A DNA stretch of 64,000 nucleotides. Origin: Streptomyces sp. yr375. Its GTDB lineage: Bacteria; Actinomycetota; Actinomycetes; Streptomycetales; Streptomycetaceae. Location of the stretch: assembly GCF_900110755.1 (NCBI RefSeq), contig NZ_FOFF01000009.1, forward strand, positions 62,001-126,000, in the 5' to 3' direction. The translations under genes and the position numbers were made by a program. Positions 25,091 through 35,129 of the stretch are shown piece by piece. Under the pieces are notes generated by a model. The model ran no database searches. It was not told the origin of the DNA and saw only the letters and a list, made by a program, of their open reading frames with translations. Numbering within the stretch: position 1 is the first letter of the stretch; each line of letters opens with the position of its first letter.

Positions 25091-28000
25091 CGCCGTCGGT
25101 CCCCTTGTTCTGCTTGGTGTGCCGGATGGTCCTGTTCCGTGCGGCGCGCTGCCGCTGGGCCTGCTGCCGGGCGCGGGCCCGGGTCTCGCCGGGCACGCCG
25201 GTCGCCGTAGGGGTGCTGTCACCGGCGGGTGGGCCGTCCGTGGTCGCGGGGGCCGGTGTCCGGTCGGCGAGGTGGCGGGCCAGGGCCTTGACCGTGGGGT
25301 GGCTGAACAGGTCGACGACGGTGAGGTCGCAGCCCAGTTCCTGGTTGACCGCGGTCATCGCGCGGACCAGCAGCAGGGACGTGCCGCCGAGGTCGAAGAA
25401 GCTGTCGTCGACCCCCACCTGGTCCCGGTCCAGGACCCGGCGCCAGACACCGCACAGGCTGTCCTCCAGCGCCCGGCGCCGGTCGGCGTCCGGGTCGGCG
25501 GGCCGGCCGGCGGAACCGCCGGGCACCGCGCCGGTGGACGTACCGGTGGACGTACCGGCCGCGCGCAGCACCCACCGGTCGGCGGCCCCCGCCAGCCGGG
25601 CGCCGTCCGATGCGGCCCCGTGCAGCGCCCCGAGGTCCGCGCCGTCGCGCAGCGCCACCCGGGCCGCCAGCCGGTGCACCGGGCGCGCCGGGCCCAGGAG
25701 ATGGCCGCGCACCCAGGGCGCGCCGCGGTCGACGCCGATCAGGACGTGCGGCTCGGCCAGGCTCCGGGCGAGGTCGAAGGAGCGCAGCCCGGCGGTGTGC
25801 GCCAGGACCCGGTAGCCGCGCGCCTCGGTCAGCGCCCGCAGCCCGTAGCCCCGGCTCATGCCGATGTCGTCCCACATGCTCCAGGCCAGACTGTGCGCGG
25901 CCATCCGGCCCTGGCGGTGCTGGTGCACCGCGAGCGCGTCGAGGAAGGCGTTGCCGGCGGCGTACGCGCCGGTCATGGAGCCGCCGAAGAAGCCGTTGAC
26001 CGACGAGAACGACACGAACGACGCCGCCGCGCACTCCTCGGCCAGTTGGTGCAGCACCCAGCCGCCGGTGACCTTCGCGGCGAGCGCGGCACGCCACCGT
26101 ACGAGGTCGTACTCGGCGACGGGCCGCTGGTCGAACGCGCCCGCCGCGTGCACCACCCCGGCCAGGGACGCGGACCACGCGGCGGCGGCCTTGTCCACGA
26201 CGGCCCGCACCTGCGCGGGATCGGCGATGTCGGCGCACTCGTAGCGCACGTCGCCCAGCGCGCGCAGCCCGCGGTACGCCTCGACCCGGCGGGCCGCCTC
26301 GTCGTCCTGTCCGGCCAGGGCGTCCCAGGTGTGCTCGGGCGGCAGTTCCGTACGGCCGACCAGCAGCAGCCGGGTGCCCGGCGTCCTGAGCAGGTGCCCG
26401 GCGACCAGGGCGGCCACGCCGCCGAGCCCGCCGCTCACCAGGAGGAAACCGTCGACCGGGGCCGGCGCCCTGCGGGGCAGCGGGTCGGGCAGCGGCGCCA
26501 GCCGGCGCACCCAGCGCTGTCCGTCCCGGTAGGCCACCTCGGCGTCGGTCACCGGGCCGCCGCCCACCTCGGCGAGGATCAGCCGGGCGGTCTCCGCGTA
26601 GTCGGCCTCCGTGTCGTCGGCCTCGGTGTCGTCCGTGACCGGGAGGTCCAGGCGGCCGGCGGCCAGCCAGGGGAGTTCCTCGCGGAGGCTCTTGAGAAGG
26701 CCGCCGGCGGCGGCGTGGAGGGCGGAAGGGCGGTCCTCGGGCAGCACGTCCTGGGTCCCGCCGGTCACCAGGTGGAGGCTGACGGGGTGGTCCGGAGCGC
26801 CGCCCGACGACAGGGCCCCGGCCAGGCACACCAGGCTGTCGACGCCGTCCCGCTGCGCCTCCAGGAGGTCGTCCACGCACCCGGGCTCGGCGCGGCCTGC
26901 GGTCAGCGACCCCAGGTGGAGCACCGCGTCCACCGGACGGGCGTCCGAGGCCAGGCCCGCGAGCAGCGCCTCGTAGTCCTCGGGCCGGTCGACGCGGACC
27001 TCGTAGCGGGCCATGTCGACGCGGCGGAACGCGTCCGCAGCGGTGACGACCGTGCACCGGGCACCGCCCCGCCACAGCTCCCCGGCCACCGCCTCGGCGA
27101 CCCGCGCGCCCAGCGCGTCGCGCCCCGCGAGCACCAGCGTGTGCCGTGCGACGGGCGCGGTGGGGTCCGGGGTCTCGGCCGGCTCCGGGCGCTGCGCGCG
27201 CTGCCACACCGGGCGCAGGAACCAGTCCGGCACGGTGGCGGCGGTGCCGAGCAGCACCTCGGTGCGCCGTACGTCCTCGTCGAACTCGCCCGTCTCGAAA
27301 CGCGCCCGCAACTGGGTGCGCTGGATCTTGCCGATCTCGGTCTTGGGGATGGTCGCCTGCTCGACCGGCACCAGGTAGGCGGGGGTGATGCCGATCTCGC
27401 GGGTCACCTTGCCGCGCACCGCGCGCAGCGCGTCGGCCGGGTCGGTGCCGGGGAGCAGGTGCAGGAACAGGGCCAGGGCGTCGGTGTCCGCCGCCGGGTC
27501 CGGCCGCACCGCGCAGGCGGCGGTGAACGACCGCTCCACGAACGGGAGTTCCTCGACGCACGCCTCGATCTCGTGGCTGTAGTGGTTGACGCCGTTGATG
27601 ATGATGACGTCCTTGGCCCGGCCGGTGATGTACAGCTCGCCCGAGCGCAGGAAGGCCAGGTCGCCGGTGTCGAACCAGCCGTCGGCGGTGAACGACTCGG
27701 CGTTCTTGGCCGGGTTGTCGTGGTAGCCGGAGGTCACCGAGGTGCCGCGGACCTGGAAGTGCCCGACCCTGCCCTCCGGGACGACCTCGCCCTCGTCGTC
27801 CACGACCCGCATGGCGAACTCGGGGTAGGGCAGTCCGCAACTGACGAAGGTGTCCTCGCCCGCCGCCGGTTCGGCAGCCAGCACCGTGTCCGTCACCACC
27901 GAGCAGGTCTCGGACATCCCCCAGCCGGGGTGCACGACCGTCGGCGGCATCCCGAACGGCGCGAGCACCTCCAGGAAGCGGCGCGCGGTGGCGGCCACCA

Positions 28001-31000
28001 CGACCTCGCCGCAGTTCATCACCATGCGCATCGGCGACAGGTCCCACCGGCGGTCGCCCATCCGGTGCGCGTGCTCGGCGGGCAGCCCGAAGGCGAAGTT
28101 CGGCGCCCAGGTGACGGTGACCCGGTGCTCGTCCGCCAGGTCCATCCAGCGCAGCGGGTCCTGGAGGATCCAGGACGTGGGCGCGTGGACCTGCCGGGCG
28201 CCCAGGAGCACGTCCCTGAGGTGGAACATCACGACGCCGGTGACATGGTCGAGCGGGATCCAGTTCAACGACACGTCGTGTTCCGTCAGGCCGTTGACCT
28301 GAGCGGCGGCGGCGGAACGGGTCAGGACGTTGCGGTGGTTCAGCTCGACGGCCTTGGGCAGGCCGGTGCTGCCGGAGGTGAGCAGCATCAGGATCAGGTC
28401 GACGGGCCGCGCCGGATGCCATTCGGTGTCGGCGGGTGCGGAGCGCAGCGCGTCCACCGTGGTGAGCCGCGGCTCCTCCCAGGCACGCCGGTCGGCGAGG
28501 TCGCGCAGCCCGTCCTCGTGACCGCCCGAGGTGATGAGCCACGGGCGGCCCAGCATCCGCCAGACGCCGTCGAGTTTGTTCACCGCGGCGGAGTCCTCCG
28601 CGTAGGTGGACGGGACGGTCAGCGGCACGGTGACGATCCCGCCGAGGATGCAGCCCCACAGGGCCGCGAGGAAGTCCTCGGTGTCGTCGCACTGGAGGAT
28701 CACCTGGTCGCCGGGGCGCAGTCCGAGCCCGCGCAGTCCGCCCAGGACCCGGGACGCCTCCTCGGCGAGGCTCGCGTAACTGCGGCGCACGGTGGTGCCG
28801 TCGGCCCGTACGTGCACCACCTCGGCGTGCGGTCCGCCGGCCGCCGCCCGGCGCAGCGCGTCCGCCCAGGTCTGTACGGGCGGTTCGACCAGCGCGGGCC
28901 CCTCGCTGATCGAGAGGACCGTCTCCCGCACGGGGGCGTCGGACGCCGTCGCCCCGGACCCGTCGGCCGCCGCGCCGGTGTGCTCGGCCGGCCCGGAGGC
29001 GGCAGGGCCCGCGTGCAGCAGGCCCAACTGCTCTGTGTCTTCCTCCAGTTCGACGGTGACGGCGTCCACGCCGGGCACCTCGGCCAGCGCCCGCTGCCAC
29101 CGCTCGGCCTGCTCCGTGCCGATCCGTACGAGGTCCGGCAGCGCGGCGGTGTCGAGGGCGCCGTCCGGGGTGCGGGGCAGGTCGGAGACGGCCACGACGC
29201 GCGGCGCGCGGTCCGGGGCCGGGGCCGTACGCCGCAGCGCCTGCTCCGCCTGGGCGGCCGCGTTCGCCCGGGTGGGCACGGCCAGGACCGTCGGCCGGCC
29301 GTCGTCGCCGTCTCGCGGCGGCAGCGCCAGGCACTCCCGGATGCCGCCCGCCGCGAGCACCGAGCGTTCCAGCGCCCGCGCGTCGAACGGTTCGTGGGCC
29401 GCCGTGGCGGTCGCCGGGCGCGGGCCGGGGTCGGGCAGTGCGCTGAGCCGCAGGTCGGGGTCGGCGGCCACGGCGGCGAGGGTGCGGTGCAGGCCGCAGG
29501 CCAGCCGCCGCACCGTGGCCTCGTCGAAGAGGTCGGTGCCGTACTCGACGTGCAGCGTGAGGCCGCCGGGTGCCGGGTCGACGCCGTGGCGCTCCGTGAC
29601 CTCGACGAACTCGACGAACAGGTCGAACTTCGCGGTGCCGGTCGACGTGGGGTGCAGCGGGGCCTCGTTGTCGCCGAGCCGCACCACCGCCTCGGCGTTG
29701 TTCTGGAGCGCCAGCAGCACCTGGAACAGGGGGTGCCGGGCGGCCGTGCGGGCCGGGTTCAGCTCCTCCACCAGCCGGTCGAACGGCAGGTCCTGATGGT
29801 CGTAGGCGGCCAGGTCGAAGGCGCGCACCCGGGCCAGCAGCTCGCGGAACGCGGGGTCGCCCGAGGTGTCGGTGCGGGTGACGAGGGTGTTGGTGACGAC
29901 GCCGACCAGATCGTCCAGGGCCGTTTCGGTGCGGCCCGCGACCGGGGTGCCGATGGGGATGTCGACACCCGAGCCGCAGCGGGTGAGGAGTGCGGCGAGG
30001 GCGCTCTGCAGGACCATGAACAGGCTGGCCCCGGCGGTGTCGGCCAGCCGCAGCAGGTCGCGGTGGAGGTCGGCGCCGATGCCGACCGTCAGGCCCCGGC
30101 CGCGCCGGCTGGGCACCGCGGGCCGAGGCCGGTCGGCGGGCAGCGGGATCTCCTCCGGCAGCCCGGCCAGGGCCGTCTTCCAGTACGCGAGCTGCCCGCC
30201 CAGCAGGGCGGCGGGATCGCGGAGCCCGGCGAGCAGCCGCTCCTGCCACAGCGTGTAGTCGGCGTACTGGAGCACGGGCGCGGCCTCGTCCGGCGCCCCG
30301 CCCGCCAAGCGGGCCGCGTACGCCGTCGACAGGTCCTTGGCGAACGGCACCAGCGACCACCCGTCGGCCGCGCTGTGATGCAGGACGAGCACCAGCGCAC
30401 GGGTGCCGTCCCGGGGGCCGTACAGCCCCGCCCACAGCGGGAGGTCCCGCGTCAGGTCGAACGGGCGGCGCAGCGCGGTGGCGACGTACGCCGCCACCTC
30501 CTGGGCGGGGCAGTCCACCACGTCCAGGTCCGGCCGCAGGGTTCCCGGGGCGCGGATGTCCTGGTACGGGGTGCCGTCGGCCTGCGGCAGGAGGGTGCGC
30601 AGGCTCTCGTGCCGGTCGACGACGTCCGCCAGGGCGGCCCGCAGGGCGTCGTCGTCGACGGGCCGGTCCAGCCGTACGACCAGCGGCATGTTGTAGGTCG
30701 CGGCGGTGGTGTCGAGCTGGTTGAGGAACCACATGCCCTGCTGGGCCGAGGACAGCGCGATCCGCTCCGGCCGCTCGGCGGGCACGAGGGCCGGCCGGGT
30801 GGGGGCGGCCGTGGCGGACGGCACCGCCAGCCGGGCGGCGATCCGGGCGGGGGTCGGCCCGGTGAAGATCGTCCGCAGGGGCACCTCGGCACCGGTGACG
30901 GCCCGCAGCCGGGCCCGTAGCCGGGACGCGAGCAGGGACTGCCCGCCGAGGTCGAAGAAGTCGTCGTCCGCACCGACCGCGCCGGTGGGCAGCCCGAGCA

Positions 31001-33998
31001 GCTCCTCGAAGAGGCGGCGGACCTGGGCCTCGACCCCGGTCGCCGCGCCGCCGCCGGTGACCTCGGCGTCGGCGGCGGGCAGCGCCGCACGGTCCAGGGT
31101 GCCGTCGGCGGTCAGCGGAAGGGCGTCCACCAGCACACAGGCCCCGGGCACGAGGTGTTCCGGCAGCATCTGGGCGAGGTGCCCGAGCAGTTCCGCGCGG
31201 GTCGGGCGGCGGCCCGCTCCGGGCACGGCGAAGGCGACGAGGGCCCGGCCGCCGGTGCCGGGCCGCTCCCGGGCGACGACGGCGGCCCCGGCGACGGCCG
31301 GATGACGGACGAGGGCGGCCTCGACCCCGCCGGGCGCGACCCGGAACCCCCCGGTCCGCACCTGCTCGTCACTCCGCCCGACGTACTCCAACTCGCCGTC
31401 CGCGCACCGGCGGACGAGGTCGCCGGTGCGGTACATCCGCTGCCCCGGCTGCCCGAACGGATCGGCGACGAACCGCTCGTCGGCCGGCTCCGCCGTACGG
31501 GCCAGGCGGGCCCCGGCCACATGCAGCGCGCCCACCCAGCCGGACGGCACCGGCCGCAGGTCGCCGTCGAGCACGTACAGCCGGGTGTCCGGCAGCGGCA
31601 CGCCCAGGACGCGGCGGCCCTGCCCGAGCAGTTCGCGGTCCACCCGCCGGAAGGCGACCGGCCCGGTCGTCTCGGCGTCGCCGTACACGGTGACCAGGGC
31701 GGGGGCGTCGGCACCGGACCGCTCGATCTGCTCCAGCCAGGGGCCCAGGTCGGCCGGTTCCGGTGTCTCGCACGCGACGACGAGGTGCCGCAGCGCGAGC
31801 GGGGGCGAGGCGGGGGTGGCCGCCCGGTCGGCCGCGGCCAGCGCGGGCAGCGCGGCGGACGGCTGGTTGAGGACGGTGACGCGCTCGCTCCGCAGCAGGT
31901 CCAGCAGCTCGTCGGGCGACCGGGTGGCGTCGTGTCCGACGACGACCAGCCGGCCGCCGTTCAGCAGCGCCCCCCAGACCTCCCAGACGGCGACGGCGGA
32001 CGCGCACGAGTGGAACAGCGCCCACACGTCGTCCAGGCCGGACGGCACGTGCGCGGCGGCCGCCTCGACGAGCCCGGTGAGGTCGCCGTGCGCGACGAGC
32101 ACGCCCCGCGGGCTTCCGGCGGCGTCCGGGGCGGGCAGGACGTAGGCCACGGCGTCCGGGGTGAGCGGTGCGCCGCGGTCGGCGTCGGAGAGGTCCGCGT
32201 CGGAGAGCGCGGTCAGTTCGGCGTCGGTGGCGGGGTCGCCCAGCACGACGGCGGGCAGGTCGGCGTCGAACAGCGTGCCGGCCGCGCTCGCGTCGGTCAG
32301 CAGCAGTGCGGTCGCGGCGGCCTCGGCCTGCGCGCGCAGGCCCTCGGCGGGGTGCGCCGGGTCCAGCGGCAGGCAGCGGGCGCCGGACTTCAGCACTGCC
32401 AACTGCCCGGTGACCAGGTCCGTCGAGCGGGGCAGCGCCAGCGCCACGGTCTGGCCGGGGCCCGCGCCGCGCGCGATCAGCAGCCGGGCCAGCCGGTTGG
32501 CGCGGGCGTTCAGTTCGGCGTAGCTCAGGGCCTGGCCGTCGTGGGTGACGGCCGTCGCCTCGGGAGCGCGGGCGGCCTGCGCCTCGAAGCGGGCGGGCAC
32601 GGTGGCGTCCGCTGCGGCGGACGTCGGCTCGGGGGTCGCGTAGGCGGGGTCCTCGCCCGGCAGCAGCAGGTCCGGCGCGCCGACCGTGAGCCCCGGTTCG
32701 GCGTCGGCCAGCCGGTCCAGCAGGGCCAGGAACCGGTCCAGGTGACCGGCGAGCGCGTCCTCGGTGTAGAGCGCCGGGTTGGCGTCGAAGGTGACGCCCA
32801 GGCCCGCGCCGCCGGTGCCCGGCCGCACGGTGATCACCAGGTCGTCGATCGCGCCGCCCGACAGGTGGTGCGGCGTCGCGGAGTGCTCGCCGAACCGCAC
32901 CTGGTGGGAGAAGGGGACCAGGTTGACGAGCGGCCCGAACAGCCGCCGGTCACCGCCGAGGAGCTTGAGATCCCGGCGCAGGTCCTCGCCCCGGTACTGC
33001 TGGTGCCTGCGGATGGCGCGCACCTCGCCGGCCGCCGCGGCGACCAGCTCGGCCACGGCGGTGTCCGGCCGCACCGACAGCCGCATCGGAAGGTTGTTCG
33101 ACACCGTGCCCGGGGTCCGCAGGGCGGCGGAGCCCAGCCGGCTCATGGTGGTCACGCCGAGGACGACGTCCTCGGCGCCCGTCACCCGGTGCGTGTACGC
33201 GGCGACGGCCGCGAGCAGCAGCTCGGCCCGGCTCGCACCCGCCTCGGACGCGGCGGCCGACAGCCGGTCGGCGGTGGCCGCGGACACGTCCGCCGTCCGC
33301 CGCATGGAAGCCGGCGACGGCGGCGCGGTGCCGTCGACGAGCGAGACGGCCCCGGACCGGCCGCCGAACAGCCCGGTCCAGTAGGCGCGGTCCCGCTCGA
33401 ACCGGTCCGAGCCCCGGTAGGCGGTCTCCTCGTCCAGCAGGGTCCGGGCGGGGGCGAACGACGCGTCGGGCACCTCCTGCCCGGCCGCCAGCGCGCTGTA
33501 GATCTCGGCGGTCCTGCGCAGGACGAGCACGTAGCCGTAGCCGTCCAGAAGAATGTGATGGGCCCTCATGAACCACAGGTAGCGGTCGTCGGCCGCCTTG
33601 AAGAGGGCATGTGTGAACAGCGGGCCCTCGCTCAGCGGCGTGGCGGTCGCCAGGTCGGCGCGCATCCACTCCTCGGCCGCCGCCGTGGGATCCGCCGCGG
33701 CACTCACGTCCAGCACGTGCAGCACCCGGCCGGCGGGCGGCGCGGGCAGACAGCGCGGCCCCTCGGCGGTGTCGGTGAAGCGCAGCCCGAGCGCTTCCGC
33801 CTCGACGACGGTACGGCGCAGCGCCGTCTCGAACAGGCCGGCGTCGACCGCTCCGTGGATCTCCAGGTACTCGCCCGTGTTGAACGCCGGGCTCCGCGGG
33901 TCGAGTTGCTGCCCGTACCAGATGCCGCCCTGCGCTCCGGTCAGGCCCAGCGGCACGGAAGCGTCGGATCCGTCTGCGTGTTGGAGCACGGTCATCAT
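25083..33998 (-). CDS. antC: NRPS C-A(degenerate)-T-C-A(keto acid)-KR-T, AntC-like
   Basis: About 2971 residues. Module 1: C domain with HHILLDG (about 146), an A domain that looks dead, and T (LGGQSLL, about 1017). Module 2: C with HHSAADG (about 1208), a pseudo A-subdomain (LPRTPDGALDTAALP, no Lys), an A domain with TSGSTGLPKA (about 1876) and Lys in TEIGKIQR (about 2222), PKS-type KR (SGGLGGVA about 2522, Tyr in GAYAAGNAF), and T (LGGTSLL, about 2870). AntC condenses the salicylate starter with Thr and adds reduced pyruvate. In A1 the phosphate loop reads YVLPAPDAAGSPRG, pocket Asp235 is Ala (ASAVAVWEVWG), and the A10 Lys is Thr (ADGTLDR). Start is one of two adjacent ATG codons. Confidence 0.9.
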   Translation of the reverse strand: MMTVLQHADGSDASVPLGLTGAQGGIWYGQQLDPRSPAFNTGEYLEIHGAVDAGLFETALRRTVVEAEALGLRFTDTAEGPRCLPAPPAGRVLHVLDVSAAADPTAAAEEWMRADLATATPLSEGPLFTHALFKAADDRYLWFMRAHHILLDGYGYVLVLRRTAEIYSALAAGQEVPDASFAPARTLLDEETAYRGSDRFERDRAYWTGLFGGRSGAVSLVDGTAPPSPASMRRTADVSAATADRLSAAASEAGASRAELLLAAVAAYTHRVTGAEDVVLGVTTMSRLGSAALRTPGTVSNNLPMRLSVRPDTAVAELVAAAAGEVRAIRRHQQYRGEDLRRDLKLLGGDRRLFGPLVNLVPFSHQVRFGEHSATPHHLSGGAIDDLVITVRPGTGGAGLGVTFDANPALYTEDALAGHLDRFLALLDRLADAEPGLTVGAPDLLLPGEDPAYATPEPTSAAADATVPARFEAQAARAPEATAVTHDGQALSYAELNARANRLARLLIARGAGPGQTVALALPRSTDLVTGQLAVLKSGARCLPLDPAHPAEGLRAQAEAAATALLLTDASAAGTLFDADLPAVVLGDPATDAELTALSDADLSDADRGAPLTPDAVAYVLPAPDAAGSPRGVLVAHGDLTGLVEAAAAHVPSGLDDVWALFHSCASAVAVWEVWGALLNGGRLVVVGHDATRSPDELLDLLRSERVTVLNQPSAALPALAAADRAATPASPPLALRHLVVACETPEPADLGPWLEQIERSGADAPALVTVYGDAETTGPVAFRRVDRELLGQGRRVLGVPLPDTRLYVLDGDLRPVPSGWVGALHVAGARLARTAEPADERFVADPFGQPGQRMYRTGDLVRRCADGELEYVGRSDEQVRTGGFRVAPGGVEAALVRHPAVAGAAVVARERPGTGGRALVAFAVPGAGRRPTRAELLGHLAQMLPEHLVPGACVLVDALPLTADGTLDRAALPAADAEVTGGGAATGVEAQVRRLFEELLGLPTGAVGADDDFFDLGGQSLLASRLRARLRAVTGAEVPLRTIFTGPTPARIAARLAVPSATAAPTRPALVPAERPERIALSSAQQGMWFLNQLDTTAATYNMPLVVRLDRPVDDDALRAALADVVDRHESLRTLLPQADGTPYQDIRAPGTLRPDLDVVDCPAQEVAAYVATALRRPFDLTRDLPLWAGLYGPRDGTRALVLVLHHSAADGWSLVPFAKDLSTAYAARLAGGAPDEAAPVLQYADYTLWQERLLAGLRDPAALLGGQLAYWKTALAGLPEEIPLPADRPRPAVPSRRGRGLTVGIGADLHRDLLRLADTAGASLFMVLQSALAALLTRCGSGVDIPIGTPVAGRTETALDDLVGVVTNTLVTRTDTSGDPAFRELLARVRAFDLAAYDHQDLPFDRLVEELNPARTAARHPLFQVLLALQNNAEAVVRLGDNEAPLHPTSTGTAKFDLFVEFVEVTERHGVDPAPGGLTLHVEYGTDLFDEATVRRLACGLHRTLAAVAADPDLRLSALPDPGPRPATATAAHEPFDARALERSVLAAGGIRECLALPPRDGDDGRPTVLAVPTRANAAAQAEQALRRTAPAPDRAPRVVAVSDLPRTPDGALDTAALPDLVRIGTEQAERWQRALAEVPGVDAVTVELEEDTEQLGLLHAGPAASGPAEHTGAAADGSGATASDAPVRETVLSISEGPALVEPPVQTWADALRRAAAGGPHAEVVHVRADGTTVRRSYASLAEEASRVLGGLRGLGLRPGDQVILQCDDTEDFLAALWGCILGGIVTVPLTVPSTYAEDSAAVNKLDGVWRMLGRPWLITSGGHEDGLRDLADRRAWEEPRLTTVDALRSAPADTEWHPARPVDLILMLLTSGSTGLPKAVELNHRNVLTRSAAAAQVNGLTEHDVSLNWIPLDHVTGVVMFHLRDVLLGARQVHAPTSWILQDPLRWMDLADEHRVTVTWAPNFAFGLPAEHAHRMGDRRWDLSPMRMVMNCGEVVVAATARRFLEVLAPFGMPPTVVHPGWGMSETCSVVTDTVLAAEPAAGEDTFVSCGLPYPEFAMRVVDDEGEVVPEGRVGHFQVRGTSVTSGYHDNPAKNAESFTADGWFDTGDLAFLRSGELYITGRAKDVIIINGVNHYSHEIEACVEELPFVERSFTAACAVRPDPAADTDALALFLHLLPGTDPADALRAVRGKVTREIGITPAYLVPVEQATIPKTEIGKIQRTQLRARFETGEFDEDVRRTEVLLGTAATVPDWFLRPVWQRAQRPEPAETPDPTAPVARHTLVLAGRDALGARVAEAVAGELWRGGARCTVVTAADAFRRVDMARYEVRVDRPEDYEALLAGLASDARPVDAVLHLGSLTAGRAEPGCVDDLLEAQRDGVDSLVCLAGALSSGGAPDHPVSLHLVTGGTQDVLPEDRPSALHAAAGGLLKSLREELPWLAAGRLDLPVTDDTEADDTEADYAETARLILAEVGGGPVTDAEVAYRDGQRWVRRLAPLPDPLPRRAPAPVDGFLLVSGGLGGVAALVAGHLLRTPGTRLLLVGRTELPPEHTWDALAGQDDEAARRVEAYRGLRALGDVRYECADIADPAQVRAVVDKAAAAWSASLAGVVHAAGAFDQRPVAEYDLVRWRAALAAKVTGGWVLHQLAEECAAASFVSFSSVNGFFGGSMTGAYAAGNAFLDALAVHQHRQGRMAAHSLAWSMWDDIGMSRGYGLRALTEARGYRVLAHTAGLRSFDLARSLAEPHVLIGVDRGAPWVRGHLLGPARPVHRLAARVALRDGADLGALHGAASDGARLAGAADRWVLRAAGTSTGTSTGAVPGGSAGRPADPDADRRRALEDSLCGVWRRVLDRDQVGVDDSFFDLGGTSLLLVRAMTAVNQELGCDLTVVDLFSHPTVKALARHLADRTPAPATTDGPPAGDSTPTATGVPGETRARARQQAQRQRAARNRTIRHTKQNKGTDGDD

Positions 33999-34421
33999 CC
34001 TCGTCAGACAAATGGACAACGGCCTGCGCGGACTCGCACGCCGTGGAGCGATGGCACGGGGCCCTGGCCGGCCCGGCGGTCGGCTCGGCGGTCGGCCTGG
34101 CGGTCGGCCTGGCCCGGCAGACCGCGGGTGTAACGGGTATAGGGGGTGTACGGGCGTAACTGGCGTACGGGCGTGCCGGGTGTACGGGCAGTCAGCTTCG
34201 GGACTGCGGCTTGAGCGCTGCTCAAGAAGTGGTGTAGGCCCGGCGAGGCGGCGGGCCCGCACCCGGCCGGAACACCTCGAGGTCGTCTCCAGGGCGGCTC
34301 AAGCGCACCCGTGGCACAGTCGGTCCGCCTCGCGCGCACCGCAGGCACGCCGCCGCACCTGCCCGCGAACATCCCCCCGACCGACAGCCTGTACAGGCGA
34401 CTGACAGGAGCCGTGCCCACC
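33999..34421. promoter_or_regulatory. Divergent antC / thioesterase control region with SARP-like boxes
   Basis: 423 bp without a gene. From left: imperfect tandem CGGCGGTCGGC repeats (about 34073-34115), repeats of GTACGGGCG-like words (about 34146-34190), a perfect inverted repeat CTTGAGC-GCT-GCTCAAG (34210-34226), the palindrome CCTCGAGG (34275-34282), and GCTCAAG (34297-34303). The core words TCAAG (34222), TCGAG (34277) and TCAAG (34299) are 55 and 22 bp apart, i.e. whole multiples of 11, the helical spacing of SARP sites. A SARP operator controlling antCDMO and the thioesterase operon is inferred. Confidence 0.5.
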
Positions 34422-35129
34422 ATGACCGTCCCGCTGTTGTGCTTCCCCTTCGCCGGAGCAGGCGCGAGTTTCTTCACCCCGTGGCAGCGCTACGACCTCA
34501 AGGCCACCCGCGTCCACCCGGTCCAACTCCCCGGCCGGGAAAGGCGACTTGACGATCCGCCCTATCCGGACGTCTTCACCGCCGTCGAGTCGATGGCCGA
34601 CGAACTCATCGCCGAGGCCGACCTGTCGAGCGGACCGGTGGCCCTCTTCGGCCACAGCTTCGGCGCGGTGCTCGCCTACGAGATGGCGCGTCACCTGAGC
34701 GAGAAGAAGGGGATACCGGTCGCCCACCTGTTCGTCAGCGGCTCGGCCGGCCCCAGGACCAGGCGGGAGGCCGGTGCCACCGGGCTCCCGGACGACGAAT
34801 TCCTCGCCCGGGTACGGGAGTTCGCCGGATACGACCATCCGACCATGCAGGACCCGGAGTTGCTGGAACTCCTGCTGCCGACCCTGCGCGCGGACGTCGA
34901 GACGCACGAGGCGTACGTCTCGACCGCGGACGACCCGCTCGACGCGCCGATCACGTCCCTGCGCGGTCTGGACGACGAACTGGTCTCGACCGAGCAGGCA
35001 CGGCAGTGGGAGACGGTTACCCGGTCCGGCTTTCGGCTCGACGAACTGCCCGGCGGCCACATGTACTTGACCGAGTACCCGGGCCCGCTGCTGAAGCTCG
35101 TCGACGACGAACTCAAGGCGTGGGCATGA
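34422..35129 (+). CDS. Type II thioesterase (second)
   Basis: 235 residues, same family as the enzyme at 15161. Catalytic Ser in LFGHSFGAVLAYEM, His in PGGHMYLTEYP, N-terminal LCFPFAGAGASFF. ATG 34422 is preceded by AGGAG 11 bases upstream; an upstream in-frame ATG at 34311 would add 37 residues unlike the family. It leads the operon that contains the stand-alone threonine module, so it may proofread that carrier or the damaged first module of AntC. Its stop overlaps the SDR start. Confidence 0.88.
   Translation: MTVPLLCFPFAGAGASFFTPWQRYDLKATRVHPVQLPGRERRLDDPPYPDVFTAVESMADELIAEADLSSGPVALFGHSFGAVLAYEMARHLSEKKGIPVAHLFVSGSAGPRTRREAGATGLPDDEFLARVREFAGYDHPTMQDPELLELLLPTLRADVETHEAYVSTADDPLDAPITSLRGLDDELVSTEQARQWETVTRSGFRLDELPGGHMYLTEYPGPLLKLVDDELKAWA

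Noticed and set aside
21182..25210. Long plus-strand frames antisense to antD, antC and the pie genes
   Set aside because: High-GC antisense shadows without domain signatures; the minus strand encodes complete megasynthases.
25083..33998. Ring-expanded neoantimycin or respirantin synthetase
   Set aside because: Only one alpha-keto-acid module is present; ring-expanded types need further modules.
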